Positions 35,801 to 42,529 of a DNA stretch of 64,000 bases are shown here, one piece after another; the first letter of the stretch is position 1; each line of letters begins with the position of its first letter. A program made the position numbers and the translations under genes. The notes under the pieces are model-generated. The model was given only the letters and a program-made list of their open reading frames with translations, was not told the origin of the DNA and did no database searches. This DNA is from Phycisphaerales bacterium. Its GTDB lineage: Bacteria > Planctomycetota > Phycisphaerae > Phycisphaerales > JAGLTS01. Location of the stretch: the NCBI GenBank assembly GCA_023135165.1, contig JAGLTS010000025.1, positions 32,414 to 96,413 of the forward strand, in the 5' to 3' direction.

Positions 35801-35994
35801 CCGAGCGAGAGCGGTTGGAGAAGAACCTCGCCGATGCTGAGGGAGGAATCATCGGCCTGGAGAAACGGCTGTCGAACCCGGGATATGTGGACAAGGCGCC
35901 GGCAAAGCTCGTGCAGCAGACGCGCGATCAGCTTGCCTCGCTGCAGGAAGAACGCGACACGATCCGGATGGCGCTCGATCGGCTGGCAAAGTAG
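32884..35994 (+). CDS. valS: Valyl-tRNA synthetase with two internal insertions
   Basis: 1036 residues, against about 880-950 in most bacteria. HIGH motif is HLGH (60-63) after PPPNVTAPL; KMSKS is at 671-675 in GRKMSKSLGNGVDP; the editing domain with TRPETMLGDTAV follows the normal position, and a C-terminal coiled-coil arm is present (NLADAEGGIIGLEKRL). Two extra segments interrupt the catalytic core: residues 443-475 are encoded by a palindromic DNA element (see repeat), and about 35 residues lie before DVLDTWFSSALW. Both fall in surface loops next to the conserved WCISRQLWWGHRIP, so the enzyme may still work. ATG 32884 is chosen; the upstream frame overlaps the divergent TPR gene. Confidence 0.96.
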   Translation: MTSTRHPLPKTYAPADEEPIIRERWRASNAFHPDPQAVVDGRRDPYCIIIPPPNVTAPLHLGHALNNTLQDILIRHHRMRGFETMWMPGTDHAGIATQTVVDKRLRAEGRPALADYKKLEIEGKAGREQFTAKIQAWKDEYEAQITHQLQEMGCSCDWERQRFTMDKQCARAVREAFFRLFRDGLIYRGKRLVNWDPATQTALADDEVEDREIDGHFWYMRYPLVGEPVVIDGQTIDHVTVATTRPETMLGDTAVALNPKDPRAAKLRGRMVRLPIVNREIPIIEDEYVVLPVSLGGDPDDAKAEYATGYLKVTPAHDPNDWDIGQRHDLPVINILAQDGTISDKHGWPTEEFTSGQAQDAEFLLGMDRYEAREAIVDWFTENNLLEEVRPYRHTVGHSYRSHVAIEPYLSDQWWVKVTDDRLRGAALRAMAEDQRSPSDSPHFAPGDSPGGTQDESALSDTPSDTPGRLARSEMKTGLRFFPERYAKTFQVWHENLRDWCISRQLWWGHRIPVWYFRWAVRRQADTSEEPDSKPGLPITFPFLSKEENGQIKTHVILGRDADGFEMVGVCIAPGHPAIEEKLEKKGAVQDPDVLDTWFSSALWPMSIMGWPDEDAALLKAYNPSDVLTTAREIITLWVSRMVMFNLYFLDRLPFEHVFIHAMIQDGDGRKMSKSLGNGVDPLDIIHSHGSDAMRFTLCQMTTNTQDVRMPVVFDDETGKNTSPKFDIGRNFCNKLWNAVGFALSNLAGGESDGSGEMQLVDRWILSRTAQTVAALNDVIASYQFNIYAQLVYDLFWRDFCDYYVEAVKPTVKTNAAQRTVLRAIVDVIVRIVHPVCPFITETLYERLREIDARPVDGLRLDASDLCTTAGWPIVDPSLRDTAVEREFDTMRQLIGVIREARSQRNVQPKRKITLHTDAETLGWIEAAGALVTTLCGIEQIVLDEPTGDHAVITALGRDHAISNLTDARDASTERERLEKNLADAEGGIIGLEKRLSNPGYVDKAPAKLVQQTRDQLASLQEERDTIRMALDRLAK
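34210..34308 (+). repeat. In-frame palindromic element (paired hairpins) inside valS
   Basis: A 99-base element, exactly 33 codons. Its 17-base ends are inverted repeats with two mismatches (34210-34226 and 34292-34308, starting CATTTCGC). Each end carries a perfect hairpin with the same ACT loop: CCCCCGGCG/CGCCGGGGG (34217-34237) and CCGGGCG/CGCCCGG (34283-34299). The layout of two facing hairpins is that of a REP doublet or palindromic mini-element. The encoded peptide is polar and low-complexity (DSPGGTQDESALSDT), tolerable in a loop. No second copy of these ends was found in the window. Confidence 0.75.
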
Positions 35995-36006
35995 CGAGGA
36001 ACAACG

Positions 36007-37071
36007 ATGCATGGAAGTACTCCAACACGGCGACTGTGGGTGACGGCTGTGTTCATCGCCGGGATCGCGTTGATCATCGGGTGCAGTGGGGGTGGTGGGG
36101 GTGCAACTCGCACGATCACTGAGCCGACGCCCAGTGCAGGCATGCTGCGGTCGCTCGTCGAGTCCCAGCCCTGGACCTTCAACGGTACGCACGGTCGTCT
36201 CTTCCGCACGCGCAGCTACCGCCTGTACACCACCGAAAACAGCCCGTACATCCTCGAAAGGCTGCCGGGCTTCCTCGAAGCGTCACTTGACCGGTACTGC
36301 ACGCACTTCGGCGGACTCCCTCGCCCTCGCGTCGCGATGGACACCTACCTGTTTGCGAATCGCGGGCAGTGGAAGCGGTTTACGCACAAACTGCTCGGTC
36401 GAAAGGCGGAGCTTTACGTTCGCATTCCACGCGGCGGATATGCGCTGCGAGGCACGGCTGTCCTCTGGCAGATCGGCCCGCACGACACGTTCGCGCTCGC
36501 AGCGCACGAAGGCTGGCATCAGTACGCGCAGCAGACATTCCGTGATCCGCTGCCGGTTTGGATCGAAGAGGGCATCGCGACGAATATGGAGGGATACCGT
36601 TTTCGAGGCAGGTCGCCGATCTTTTTGACGTGGGCCAACACCGAGCGCTTCGATCAGTTGCGCGATGCCGAAGCCGCGGACAGGCTTTTTCCGCTCGATG
36701 AGTTGTTGCGCAACTCACCGCAGAATGAGATGCAGGAGGCGGATCACCGTGAGCTGGAGTACTACGCGCAGGTCTGGGCGCTGGTTCACTTCCTGATGGA
36801 AGGTGAAGGCGGGAAGTATCGGCCGGGGCTTGTGCGACTGCTTCAAGACGCCGCAGCCGGGCAGATGCGAGATCGCCTGCTTGATGTGTTCGGCCCGCGC
36901 GCAGCGGTCGTGCTCGTCCAGCGTGACCGCAATCAGGCGATTTTTCGCGCGTACTTCAACGACGATCTCAATGCGGCTTCGCGGGAGTACGCTCGATTCA
37001 TTCAACGCGTCGTGCAGCCGGGCAGCCGAGGCGCGATCGTCGAGGGAAGGAACCCGCTCAACCATGACTGA
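36007..37071 (+). CDS. Lipoprotein with zincin-type HEGWH motif
   Basis: 354 residues. The lipobox is LIIGC (C26) followed by a glycine run encoded by a G5-rich DNA motif. The central part holds LAAHEGWHQYAQQTF (H167, E168, H171, an HExxH zinc site) and LPVWIEEGIATNMEGYRF, where the glutamate after W is the expected third ligand of gluzincin-type peptidases (DUF1570/peptidase-MA style). The N-terminal half (RSYRLYTTENSPYILERLP) resembles the strand/helix lead-in of that family. It is predicted to sit in the periplasm, anchored in a membrane, as a metallopeptidase; activity not proven. It overlaps the phosphoesterase gene by 8 bases and follows valS by 12 bases. Confidence 0.8.
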   Translation: MHGSTPTRRLWVTAVFIAGIALIIGCSGGGGGATRTITEPTPSAGMLRSLVESQPWTFNGTHGRLFRTRSYRLYTTENSPYILERLPGFLEASLDRYCTHFGGLPRPRVAMDTYLFANRGQWKRFTHKLLGRKAELYVRIPRGGYALRGTAVLWQIGPHDTFALAAHEGWHQYAQQTFRDPLPVWIEEGIATNMEGYRFRGRSPIFLTWANTERFDQLRDAEAADRLFPLDELLRNSPQNEMQEADHRELEYYAQVWALVHFLMEGEGGKYRPGLVRLLQDAAAGQMRDRLLDVFGPRAAVVLVQRDRNQAIFRAYFNDDLNAASREYARFIQRVVQPGSRGAIVEGRNPLNHD

Positions 37072-37603
37072 TGGGCGCACATCTCCCGGCGCAACGGGCG
37101 CCCGCGTACAGGTGCTCGGTTTGTTATCCGATTCACACGGTGATGCGGAGACGACGTGCCGGGCGGTGGATCTGCTCATAGAAGCCGGCGCGACGATGCT
37201 CATCCACCTCGGTGACATCGAGCACGAGTCGGTGATCGACGCCCTGGCGACCGAGGCGGATATCCCGGTCCACCTCGTCTTCGGCAACGTGGACTGGCCG
37301 ACCGCTCGCTTCACCCGATACGCCGAACTGCTCGGGATACACGTGGACCATCCCTGCGGCCGACTCACGGTTGACGGCAAGCAGATCGTCTTTCATCACG
37401 GGCACGAGTACCGCTGCATCGAGGCGGCGCTGAGCGACGGCGTGGACTTCCTGCTCCACGGTCACACGCACGTCGCGCGCGACGACGTGATTGCCGGAAC
37501 ACGCGTGATCAACCCAGGTGCTCTGCATCGCGTCTCGGAGCGCACGGTCGCCCTGCTCACACCCCGCAATGGGAGGTTGCGATTCATCACGGTACCTTGC
37601 TGA
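37064..37603 (+). CDS. YfcE/MJ0936-type metallophosphoesterase
   Basis: 179-residue calcineurin-like phosphoesterase. Metal motifs in order: LLSDSHGD (D and H), LIHLGDIEH, VFGNVDW (GNxD), VFHHGHEY, and LLHGHTHVAR near the C-terminus, with INPGALHR closing the fold. This is the small one-domain YfcE/MJ0936 group; members hydrolyse phosphodiesters with manganese or nickel. ATG 37064 lies inside the last codons of the lipoprotein gene (8-base overlap), indicating coupling. Cytoplasmic; natural substrate unknown. Confidence 0.9.
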   Translation: MTDGRTSPGATGARVQVLGLLSDSHGDAETTCRAVDLLIEAGATMLIHLGDIEHESVIDALATEADIPVHLVFGNVDWPTARFTRYAELLGIHVDHPCGRLTVDGKQIVFHHGHEYRCIEAALSDGVDFLLHGHTHVARDDVIAGTRVINPGALHRVSERTVALLTPRNGRLRFITVPC

Positions 37604-37661
37604 GCCGTGTCGCCCTATAATGCCCGCAAGCAGTGCCGCTCCACCTCGCCGGACCACCGCC

Positions 37662-38183
37662 ATGCCGATCCACGATCCCAGGTATCCCCCATACGGTGAT
37701 GAGTTGATGATCCGCATCTACCAGCCGGAGGATCAGGAGCGTGTCGCGGCGCTCTACGAGCGAGGGCATCTCACCGGTACGGTGGATCCCAGTGACACCG
37801 GCGCGGACATCGAGAACATCCAGGAAGGCTACTTCGGCGGCGACGGCGGGAGCTGCTTCTGGGTCGCCGTCCATGACGAGCACGGGGTTATCGGAACCAT
37901 TGGCGCTCAGCGGGAGAGCGACCACTGCGCACAGATCCGCCGACTTCGCGTGGCGAGGCCGCATCGCAACCGAGGTGTTGGCACAAGGCTCATCAAGACG
38001 AGCATCGCCTTCTGTCAGGAAGCGGGGTACCTGAAGGTCGTGCTCGACACGCCGCCAGGCCGAGCACCAGCCATCGTGCTCTTTGAACACTTTGGTTTCC
38101 AATTGGATGCCACGAAGGCAGGCGACAGCGACAAGACGCTCGATTTCTACCTCGATCTGTACCGGGAGCCGGAGGCGGGCTGA
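37662..38183 (+). CDS. GNAT-family N-acetyltransferase
   Basis: 173 residues. The GNAT core is visible: N-terminal IRIYQPEDQERVAALYERG, motif D strand FWVAVHDEHGVIGTIG, motif A acetyl-CoA loop RRLRVARPHRNRGVGTRLI (R/Q-x-x-G-x-G/A pattern), and motif B VVLDTPPGRAPAIVLFEHFGFQ. It acetylates an amine on a small molecule, peptide or protein; the substrate is unknown. The start is taken as ATG 37662, but ATG 37707 (MIRIYQ) has the better GGTGATGAG ahead of it. It lies 58 bases after the phosphoesterase and is the last gene before the unexplained 38.2-38.7 kb stretch. Confidence 0.88.
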   Translation: MPIHDPRYPPYGDELMIRIYQPEDQERVAALYERGHLTGTVDPSDTGADIENIQEGYFGGDGGSCFWVAVHDEHGVIGTIGAQRESDHCAQIRRLRVARPHRNRGVGTRLIKTSIAFCQEAGYLKVVLDTPPGRAPAIVLFEHFGFQLDATKAGDSDKTLDFYLDLYREPEAG

Positions 38184-38660
38184 TCGCGGCGAAGCGCATC
38201 GGCAGGGTCCGCACCAACGAGAAACGGTTGGGCGTGCCGGGAGCGATTGGAAACCGCCGGTTGGGTGGAAGGTCCGGAGAACAACGGTTTATGGGACGTG
38301 CACCGCATGCCGGCGCCTGCCGCATGCACCCGGCAGCCTCTCATCGACGCCTGTGAATCTCCCAGACTTGGACAAACTACGGGAACCACCCGCCAGTCGA
38401 GTGCGGAGAGGCACATGGTAGAAGATCGAGCCGCAGCAATGGTGCGGATGTCTGGATTCGCACACAAATGCGCAATGAGATGTTGCGGATGGTGATGGGA
38501 GAGACTACCTTCGTAGCTGAGTGATGGAGGAAGGGATTCCACCTTCTGATCATCTCGCGCGGAAGGAACCGACGGCTTGTACCCGGTGCGGACGCCGGCT
38601 CGCGGTCATTGCGGGCTCCGTTGCGTCGCACGTCTGATATGGCTTCCCTCTTACTCAACG
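38184..38660. other. Unassigned non-coding stretch ending in a terminator; possible structured RNA
   Basis: About 480 bases without a protein-like frame on either strand, followed by a terminator hairpin that serves the plus strand. It contains short stems such as CTAC-CTTC-GTAG (38506-38517) and GGAAGG...CCACCTTC (38528-38547). I compared it by eye with RNase P RNA, tmRNA, SRP RNA and common riboswitches and found none of their invariant boxes. It may be a long 3' UTR of the acetyltransferase gene or a novel small RNA. Confidence 0.35.
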
Positions 38661-38694
38661 CCCCAGGCTTGCTACACGGCGAGTCTGGGGTTTT
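38661..38694 (+). terminator. Rho-independent terminator between acetyltransferase side and MFS gene
   Basis: CCCCAG (38661-38666) pairs with CTGGGG (38685-38690) around an 18-base loop with partial inner pairing, followed by TTTT. It separates the plus-strand genes from the converging MFS gene, whose stop codon begins two bases downstream. Confidence 0.7.
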
Positions 38695-38695
38695 G

Positions 38696-39928
38696 TTATG
38701 CGCCGCCGCGGCCCGCTGTGGATCGCTCAGCGCTGAACCACGTACCTGCCGTCCTCACCACACGAACCGTGGCGATCGCGCAGATCACCGTGCACACGGC
38801 GAGCGTCGCACCCATCTGACTCGCCTCGGCGACGCCCAGCCAGATCGGCACCAGTGCAATGGCGGGTCCGACAAAGAAACCTCCGCCGATCAGCGCCTCG
38901 TGTGTCCCGCCCGCCTCCACCTCGCCTCGACCGACCGTCAGGCCGTAGTACAGGGCGGCGTAGTAGATCATCCCCATCGACATGCCGAACAGCGCCAGGG
39001 CGACCGCCATGACCCACCACACGTGGATCAGCAGGATCAACGCGACACTGCAAAACAGCAGCCCCATCGACCACACGACGGTCCGCCAACGCCCATGCCA
39101 CCCGTGTCGGCGGCGCATCACCGCAAATGTGATGAGCCGGGCGACGTGTGATGTCGAGAACAGCAGCATGCCCGCCATCGGCGACAGATCAGCACGCTCC
39201 GAAAGCGTCTGTGATATCGGGATGATGACAAACAGCAGCACCATGCTCAGTGGCAAGAGCGTTCGGAAACACGTGAGGAGCGGGTGGTACACGGGCCTGA
39301 CCGGCTCACTCACATCCCCGTGCCGGGCAGGCTCCGCGCCGATCATCAGCAGGCCGACGACCGTACACAGAATCAGCGCGCCCAGGCACGCCATCGCCGC
39401 GAGCGGGGCGCGCTCGATCGCAGCGCTCAACCCCCACATCCCGACGGGCATCGCGCTGGACCAGGTGATGTTGAACTTGCCGATCGACTCACGCAGCGGA
39501 CCTCCCGATCGACCCCCGCTCACGTAGGCCTCGATGATCGGCCAGACCACGCCGCTCAGGGCGAAACTCAGTACGTAGCCGACTGCGAAGACCGTGACGG
39601 TCCCGCCCACCCACGGGGCGATGTAGCACAGGCCCCAGCCCGCGATCAGCGCGACCAGCACACCGCGGCTGCTCAGCCGTGGAATCTTGCGTTTTAGCCA
39701 TCGCAACACCGGTCCAGCCCCCATCGCGGAGGCGACATAGACCCCACCAGCTGCGAGTTGCAGTTGCAGGATGCTCGCATCCCCCAGATCGAACGCGCCT
39801 CGCATGATGAACGACAGCCCGCCCACCACAGCGCTGCTGCTCAGCGCGAGCAGCCACACCACCCCGAGGATCGGCCACAAGCGAGGCGGGGCGCCGCCGT
39901 CATCTGTCTGTGGAGAGTTGCCAAGCAC
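38696..39928 (-). CDS. Major facilitator superfamily transporter
   Basis: 410 residues with about twelve hydrophobic helices (for example LAGGVYVASAMGAGPVL region, VFAVGYVLSFALSGVVWPI, SMVLLFVIIPISQTL, MGLLFCSVALILLIHVWWVMAVALALF). The loop after TM2 carries RWLKRKIPRLSSRG, a form of the MFS RxxR/K loop, and the helix near 130 holds GVVWPIIEAYVSGG, similar to sugar or drug exporter families. The N-terminus before TM1 is short and hydrophilic. No ligand clue; neighbouring tRNA-Arg and acetyltransferase are not linked by operon. The TAA stop overlaps the terminator region. Confidence 0.88.
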   Translation of the reverse strand: MLGNSPQTDDGGAPPRLWPILGVVWLLALSSSAVVGGLSFIMRGAFDLGDASILQLQLAAGGVYVASAMGAGPVLRWLKRKIPRLSSRGVLVALIAGWGLCYIAPWVGGTVTVFAVGYVLSFALSGVVWPIIEAYVSGGRSGGPLRESIGKFNITWSSAMPVGMWGLSAAIERAPLAAMACLGALILCTVVGLLMIGAEPARHGDVSEPVRPVYHPLLTCFRTLLPLSMVLLFVIIPISQTLSERADLSPMAGMLLFSTSHVARLITFAVMRRRHGWHGRWRTVVWSMGLLFCSVALILLIHVWWVMAVALALFGMSMGMIYYAALYYGLTVGRGEVEAGGTHEALIGGGFFVGPAIALVPIWLGVAEASQMGATLAVCTVICAIATVRVVRTAGTWFSAERSTAGRGGA

Positions 39929-39959
39929 GGCCGGAGATCGTAGGGTTTTCTCTTGCAGT

Positions 39960-40033
<74 letters not shown>

Positions 40034-40070
40034 TTCCGACGCCGCCAGGGCCTCACGTGCGCGGCGACTT

Positions 40071-40097
40071 GGAAAGGTGTCAGGGGCACCGTCTTCC
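40071..40097. repeat. REP-like imperfect palindrome
   Basis: GGAAAGGTGTCAGGGGCACCGTCTTCC (27 bases at 40071-40097, core GGTGTCAGGGGCACC) is an imperfect palindrome of the 'GGTG...CACC' type that accompanies REP/RAYT elements in many bacteria. No RAYT transposase is present here, and no second copy is seen in the window. Confidence 0.4.
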
Positions 40098-40299
40098 CGA
40101 AGAGGCCGAGTGGGGGATCTTCGAACAAGGCAGTCGTTGAGCCGGGCACGCCAGCCGGCTCGTGGCGAACCGGGTTCGTGCGATGACCATGTGATGTGCC
40201 GCACGCGTGTAGCTCCCGGCTGGCGCGCACATCACCTTGTCATCCACAAGACCGCCTCAGTGCGCAGCATCGCGGCAACCTTGTTGATGATGGGCTTCT

Positions 40300-40385
40300 A
40301 AAACTGATCAAAACCGGCGAGAAACGGCTCAAAACGGCTCGAAACTGAACCAAAACGGTTCAAAACTCGCCGAAACCGACCAAAA
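40300..40385 (+). repeat. Array of nine helically phased A-tracts (predicted curved DNA)
   Basis: A-tracts of 3-4 bases begin at 40300, 40310, 40322, 40331, 40342, 40352, 40362, 40373 and 40382, an average spacing of 10.25 bases. Between them lie short GC-rich words such as CGGCTC, CTCGCCG and CGACC, so the array reads as a degenerate 10-11-base tandem repeat with consensus AAAACNGNNC. This spacing is the classic pattern for intrinsic DNA bending. It lies 266 bases downstream of tRNA-Arg and about 210 bases upstream of the regulator gene. Confidence 0.85.
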
Positions 40386-40593
40386 CCATACCACGACATC
40401 TTGCGATGACGCATTCGTGCGCACGCGATCCGCCAGATCCGACGACGTCCCCTTGTCAGCGTGAAGCACCGGGAAGTCATCGCAGGCCCGCGATGCTGCG
40501 CCACAGCGGCGAGTTATTTTAGACGCTTTTTCCGGTTTTATTGAATGAATGTCGCTGCGAGGACTGTTCTTCCCGCAGGATCGACACAGAATC

Positions 40594-41247
40594 ATGCCGT
40601 ATCGCACTGTACATCTCGGTTCGCGGCAATGGGACCTCCTCACTTTGGTGGCCCGCCACGGCTCCATGACGGTCACCCAGATGATCGAAGAGACGGGGCT
40701 GGCGCGGACTTCACTGCGCCAGCAGGTCGATCGCCTGATGGGGGAAGGCTGGCTCGATCGCGATCGGCGGCACGGCCAGCGCGGGCGGCCGGCAGATGTC
40801 TTCTCCCTCTCCAGCCAGAGCCGGCACCTCATGGCACAGCAGACGGGCGAACTGGCGCATGCCCTGGTGGAGGAGATCGCCCATCAGGACGGCGAATCGA
40901 AGCTCAAGTCGATCGTCGATGGTATCGGGCAGCGCATGCTCGGATCCTTGCGCTCCGTGGTCGGTGAAGGTCCGCCAGCCGATCGCATTCAGTGGCTCGC
41001 GGACTGGTTCGCCGAGCGAGGCGCCCTGAGCAGCGTCACACGGACCGACGACAGCGTCACGCTCACGATGCACATCTGCCCATTCCACAGCGTCTCGGGC
41101 GGGCGACGCGTGATCTGCGAGATGGAGTGCGATCTGGTGAGAGAACTTGTCGGCGCGGAGACGCAACTCCGCTGCTGCATGCACGATGGTGGAACGCGCT
41201 GCGGCTTCGAGGTTCAGCTCAACGGCAACGGGTCGGAGGCCATGTGA
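40594..41247 (+). CDS. SufR-like iron-sulfur transcriptional regulator (winged helix)
   Basis: 217 residues from ATG 40594 (ATG 40549 is an alternative). The N-terminal winged helix (about 10-75) reads WDLLTLVARHGSMTVTQMIEETGLARTSLRQQVDRLMGEGWL and RRHGQRGRPADVFSLS, as in ArsR/MarR/SufR-type repressors. The C-terminal half carries C162 (HICPFH), C175 (VICEMEC), C194/C195 and C203 (TRCGFEV); the C162-x12-C175-x27-C203 spacing is that of SufR-type cluster-binding repressors, with a CGFEV/CGYxI ending. It should sense iron-sulfur cluster supply. It precedes the pyruvate dehydrogenase operon by 118 bases rather than a suf operon, which makes the operon its likely target. Confidence 0.78.
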   Translation: MPYRTVHLGSRQWDLLTLVARHGSMTVTQMIEETGLARTSLRQQVDRLMGEGWLDRDRRHGQRGRPADVFSLSSQSRHLMAQQTGELAHALVEEIAHQDGESKLKSIVDGIGQRMLGSLRSVVGEGPPADRIQWLADWFAERGALSSVTRTDDSVTLTMHICPFHSVSGGRRVICEMECDLVRELVGAETQLRCCMHDGGTRCGFEVQLNGNGSEAM

Positions 41248-41365
41248 CGTCTGCGACACCCTCCGACCGGGCGACCTTCGCCAGGATGAAGGACGGAGCG
41301 AATCACACCCTCGCGAGGCACACGTCACAAGCGAGATCAGCGATACAGAAAGCACCGAGGTGAGT

Positions 41366-42529
41366 ATGAAAATGTCGGAACACTCGACAATCGGCATCTC
41401 CAGCAAGCCGAAGACGAAGCACTGGCCGGACACGTGCGACTCGGAGGCCCCGTGCCACACGTTCAGCATCTCCTCTCTCCAGATTCTGGATGAGCACGGG
41501 AACCTGGATGAGTCCCGGATGCCGGATGTCAGTTCCGAGGATCTGGTCAAACTGTACCGTGCGATGGTGCTCGCTCGCTTGGTCGATGACCGCACGCTCA
41601 AGCTGCAGCGGCAGGGCCGGATCGGCACCGTCCCGCTGTGTACCGGCCATGAGGCCGTCACTTGCGGGGCGACGCTTGCCATGCGAGATGAGGACTGGTT
41701 CATCGGATCCTACCGGGATCTGGGCGGCCGTCTCATGCGGGGCGAACCCATAGAGAACGGTCTTCTCTACTACAACGGCCACGAGGAAGGTGCGGTGTTC
41801 CCCGGCGGTGAGCGCACGCTCCCTATCTCGATCATCATCGCCGCGCAGTGTCTTCACGCGGTAGGCGTCGCCTATGCGATGCGGATGAAAGGTGAGACGG
41901 AGACCGCGGTCGTTTGCTTCCTCGGTGATGGTGGCACATCCGAGGGTGACTTCCACGAAGCGATGAACTTCGCGTCGGTCTGGCAGGTGCCGGTTGTCTT
42001 TGTTGTCGCCAACAACCAGTGGGCGATTTCAGTTCCGCGTGAGAAGCAGATGCATTCTCGCACCATCGCCCAGAAGGCGATCGCTTACGACATGCCCGGC
42101 ATTCAGGTGGACGGTAACGACGCCCTGGCCGTGTACAAGGCGACTAAGGACGCCCTGGACCTCGCGCGGTCCGGTGGCGGGCCCACCCTGATCGAGGCCG
42201 TGACCTACCGGATGCTCATGCACACCACAGCGGATGATCCGACCCGGTACCAGCCACCGGAGGATCTCGAGATCTGGGCCAAGCGCGATCCCATCACCCG
42301 CTTCCGCAAGTTCATCGAGCAGAAGGATCTGTGGGACGATGAGCAGCAAACGGATCTTGAAGCTCAGTGCAAGCAGAAGATCGAAGCTGCCGTTGCTGCG
42401 TTCGAGAGCAGGACGGACTTCAAGGTTGATTCGCCGTTTGATCATGTCTTTGGCACATCCCATACGAGGATCGAGCAGCAGCGAGCCGAGTTCCTCGACA
42501 TGCTGAAGAAGGAGTCGGCCGATGGCTAA
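41366..42529 (+). CDS. pdhA: Pyruvate dehydrogenase E1 component, alpha subunit
   Basis: 387 residues. The thiamine-pyrophosphate motif is LGDGGTSEGDFHEAMNFASV ending VVANNQWAIS, correct for E1 alpha. RQGRIGTVPLCTGHEAVTCG and SYRDLGGRLMRGEPIENGLLYYNG agree with branched-chain/pyruvate E1 alpha. The phosphoserine loop region (KRDPITRFRKF) is also normal. It decarboxylates pyruvate with the beta subunit and passes the acetyl group to E2. GAGGTGA lies four bases before ATG 41366; 41372 is equally possible. The first about 60 residues (HWPDTCDSEAPCHTF) are an extra leader not seen in most relatives. First gene of the pdh operon, overlapping pdhB by 8 bases. Confidence 0.95.
   Translation: MKMSEHSTIGISSKPKTKHWPDTCDSEAPCHTFSISSLQILDEHGNLDESRMPDVSSEDLVKLYRAMVLARLVDDRTLKLQRQGRIGTVPLCTGHEAVTCGATLAMRDEDWFIGSYRDLGGRLMRGEPIENGLLYYNGHEEGAVFPGGERTLPISIIIAAQCLHAVGVAYAMRMKGETETAVVCFLGDGGTSEGDFHEAMNFASVWQVPVVFVVANNQWAISVPREKQMHSRTIAQKAIAYDMPGIQVDGNDALAVYKATKDALDLARSGGGPTLIEAVTYRMLMHTTADDPTRYQPPEDLEIWAKRDPITRFRKFIEQKDLWDDEQQTDLEAQCKQKIEAAVAAFESRTDFKVDSPFDHVFGTSHTRIEQQRAEFLDMLKKESADG

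Larger units (their letters stand above)
40034..40593. other. Long non-coding interval with REP-like palindrome and phased A-tracts
   Basis: 560 bases between tRNA-Arg and the SufR-like regulator gene. No protein-like frame is present. It holds a REP-like palindrome (40071-40097) and nine A-tracts in helical phase (40300-40385), described separately. The last 60 bases turn AT-rich (GAGTTATTTTAGACGCTTTTTCC) and could include the regulator's promoter. Confidence 0.6.

Noticed and set aside
38147..38542. A 131-codon minus-strand frame in the unexplained stretch
   Set aside because: Amino-acid composition is not protein-like and it overlaps the end of the acetyltransferase gene.
38184..38660. 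RNase P RNA, tmRNA or SRP RNA
   Set aside because: The invariant boxes (GAGGAAAGTCC and ACAGAA for RNase P, tRNA-like ends for tmRNA, the GGAAGCAG-type loop for SRP RNA) are not present.
40298..40504. Phe/Arg-rich small protein (FGRFRRVLNRFG...) from the A-tract array
   Set aside because: The apparent repeats come from the DNA array; every frame through it gives a different repeated peptide, and no ribosome-binding site is present.
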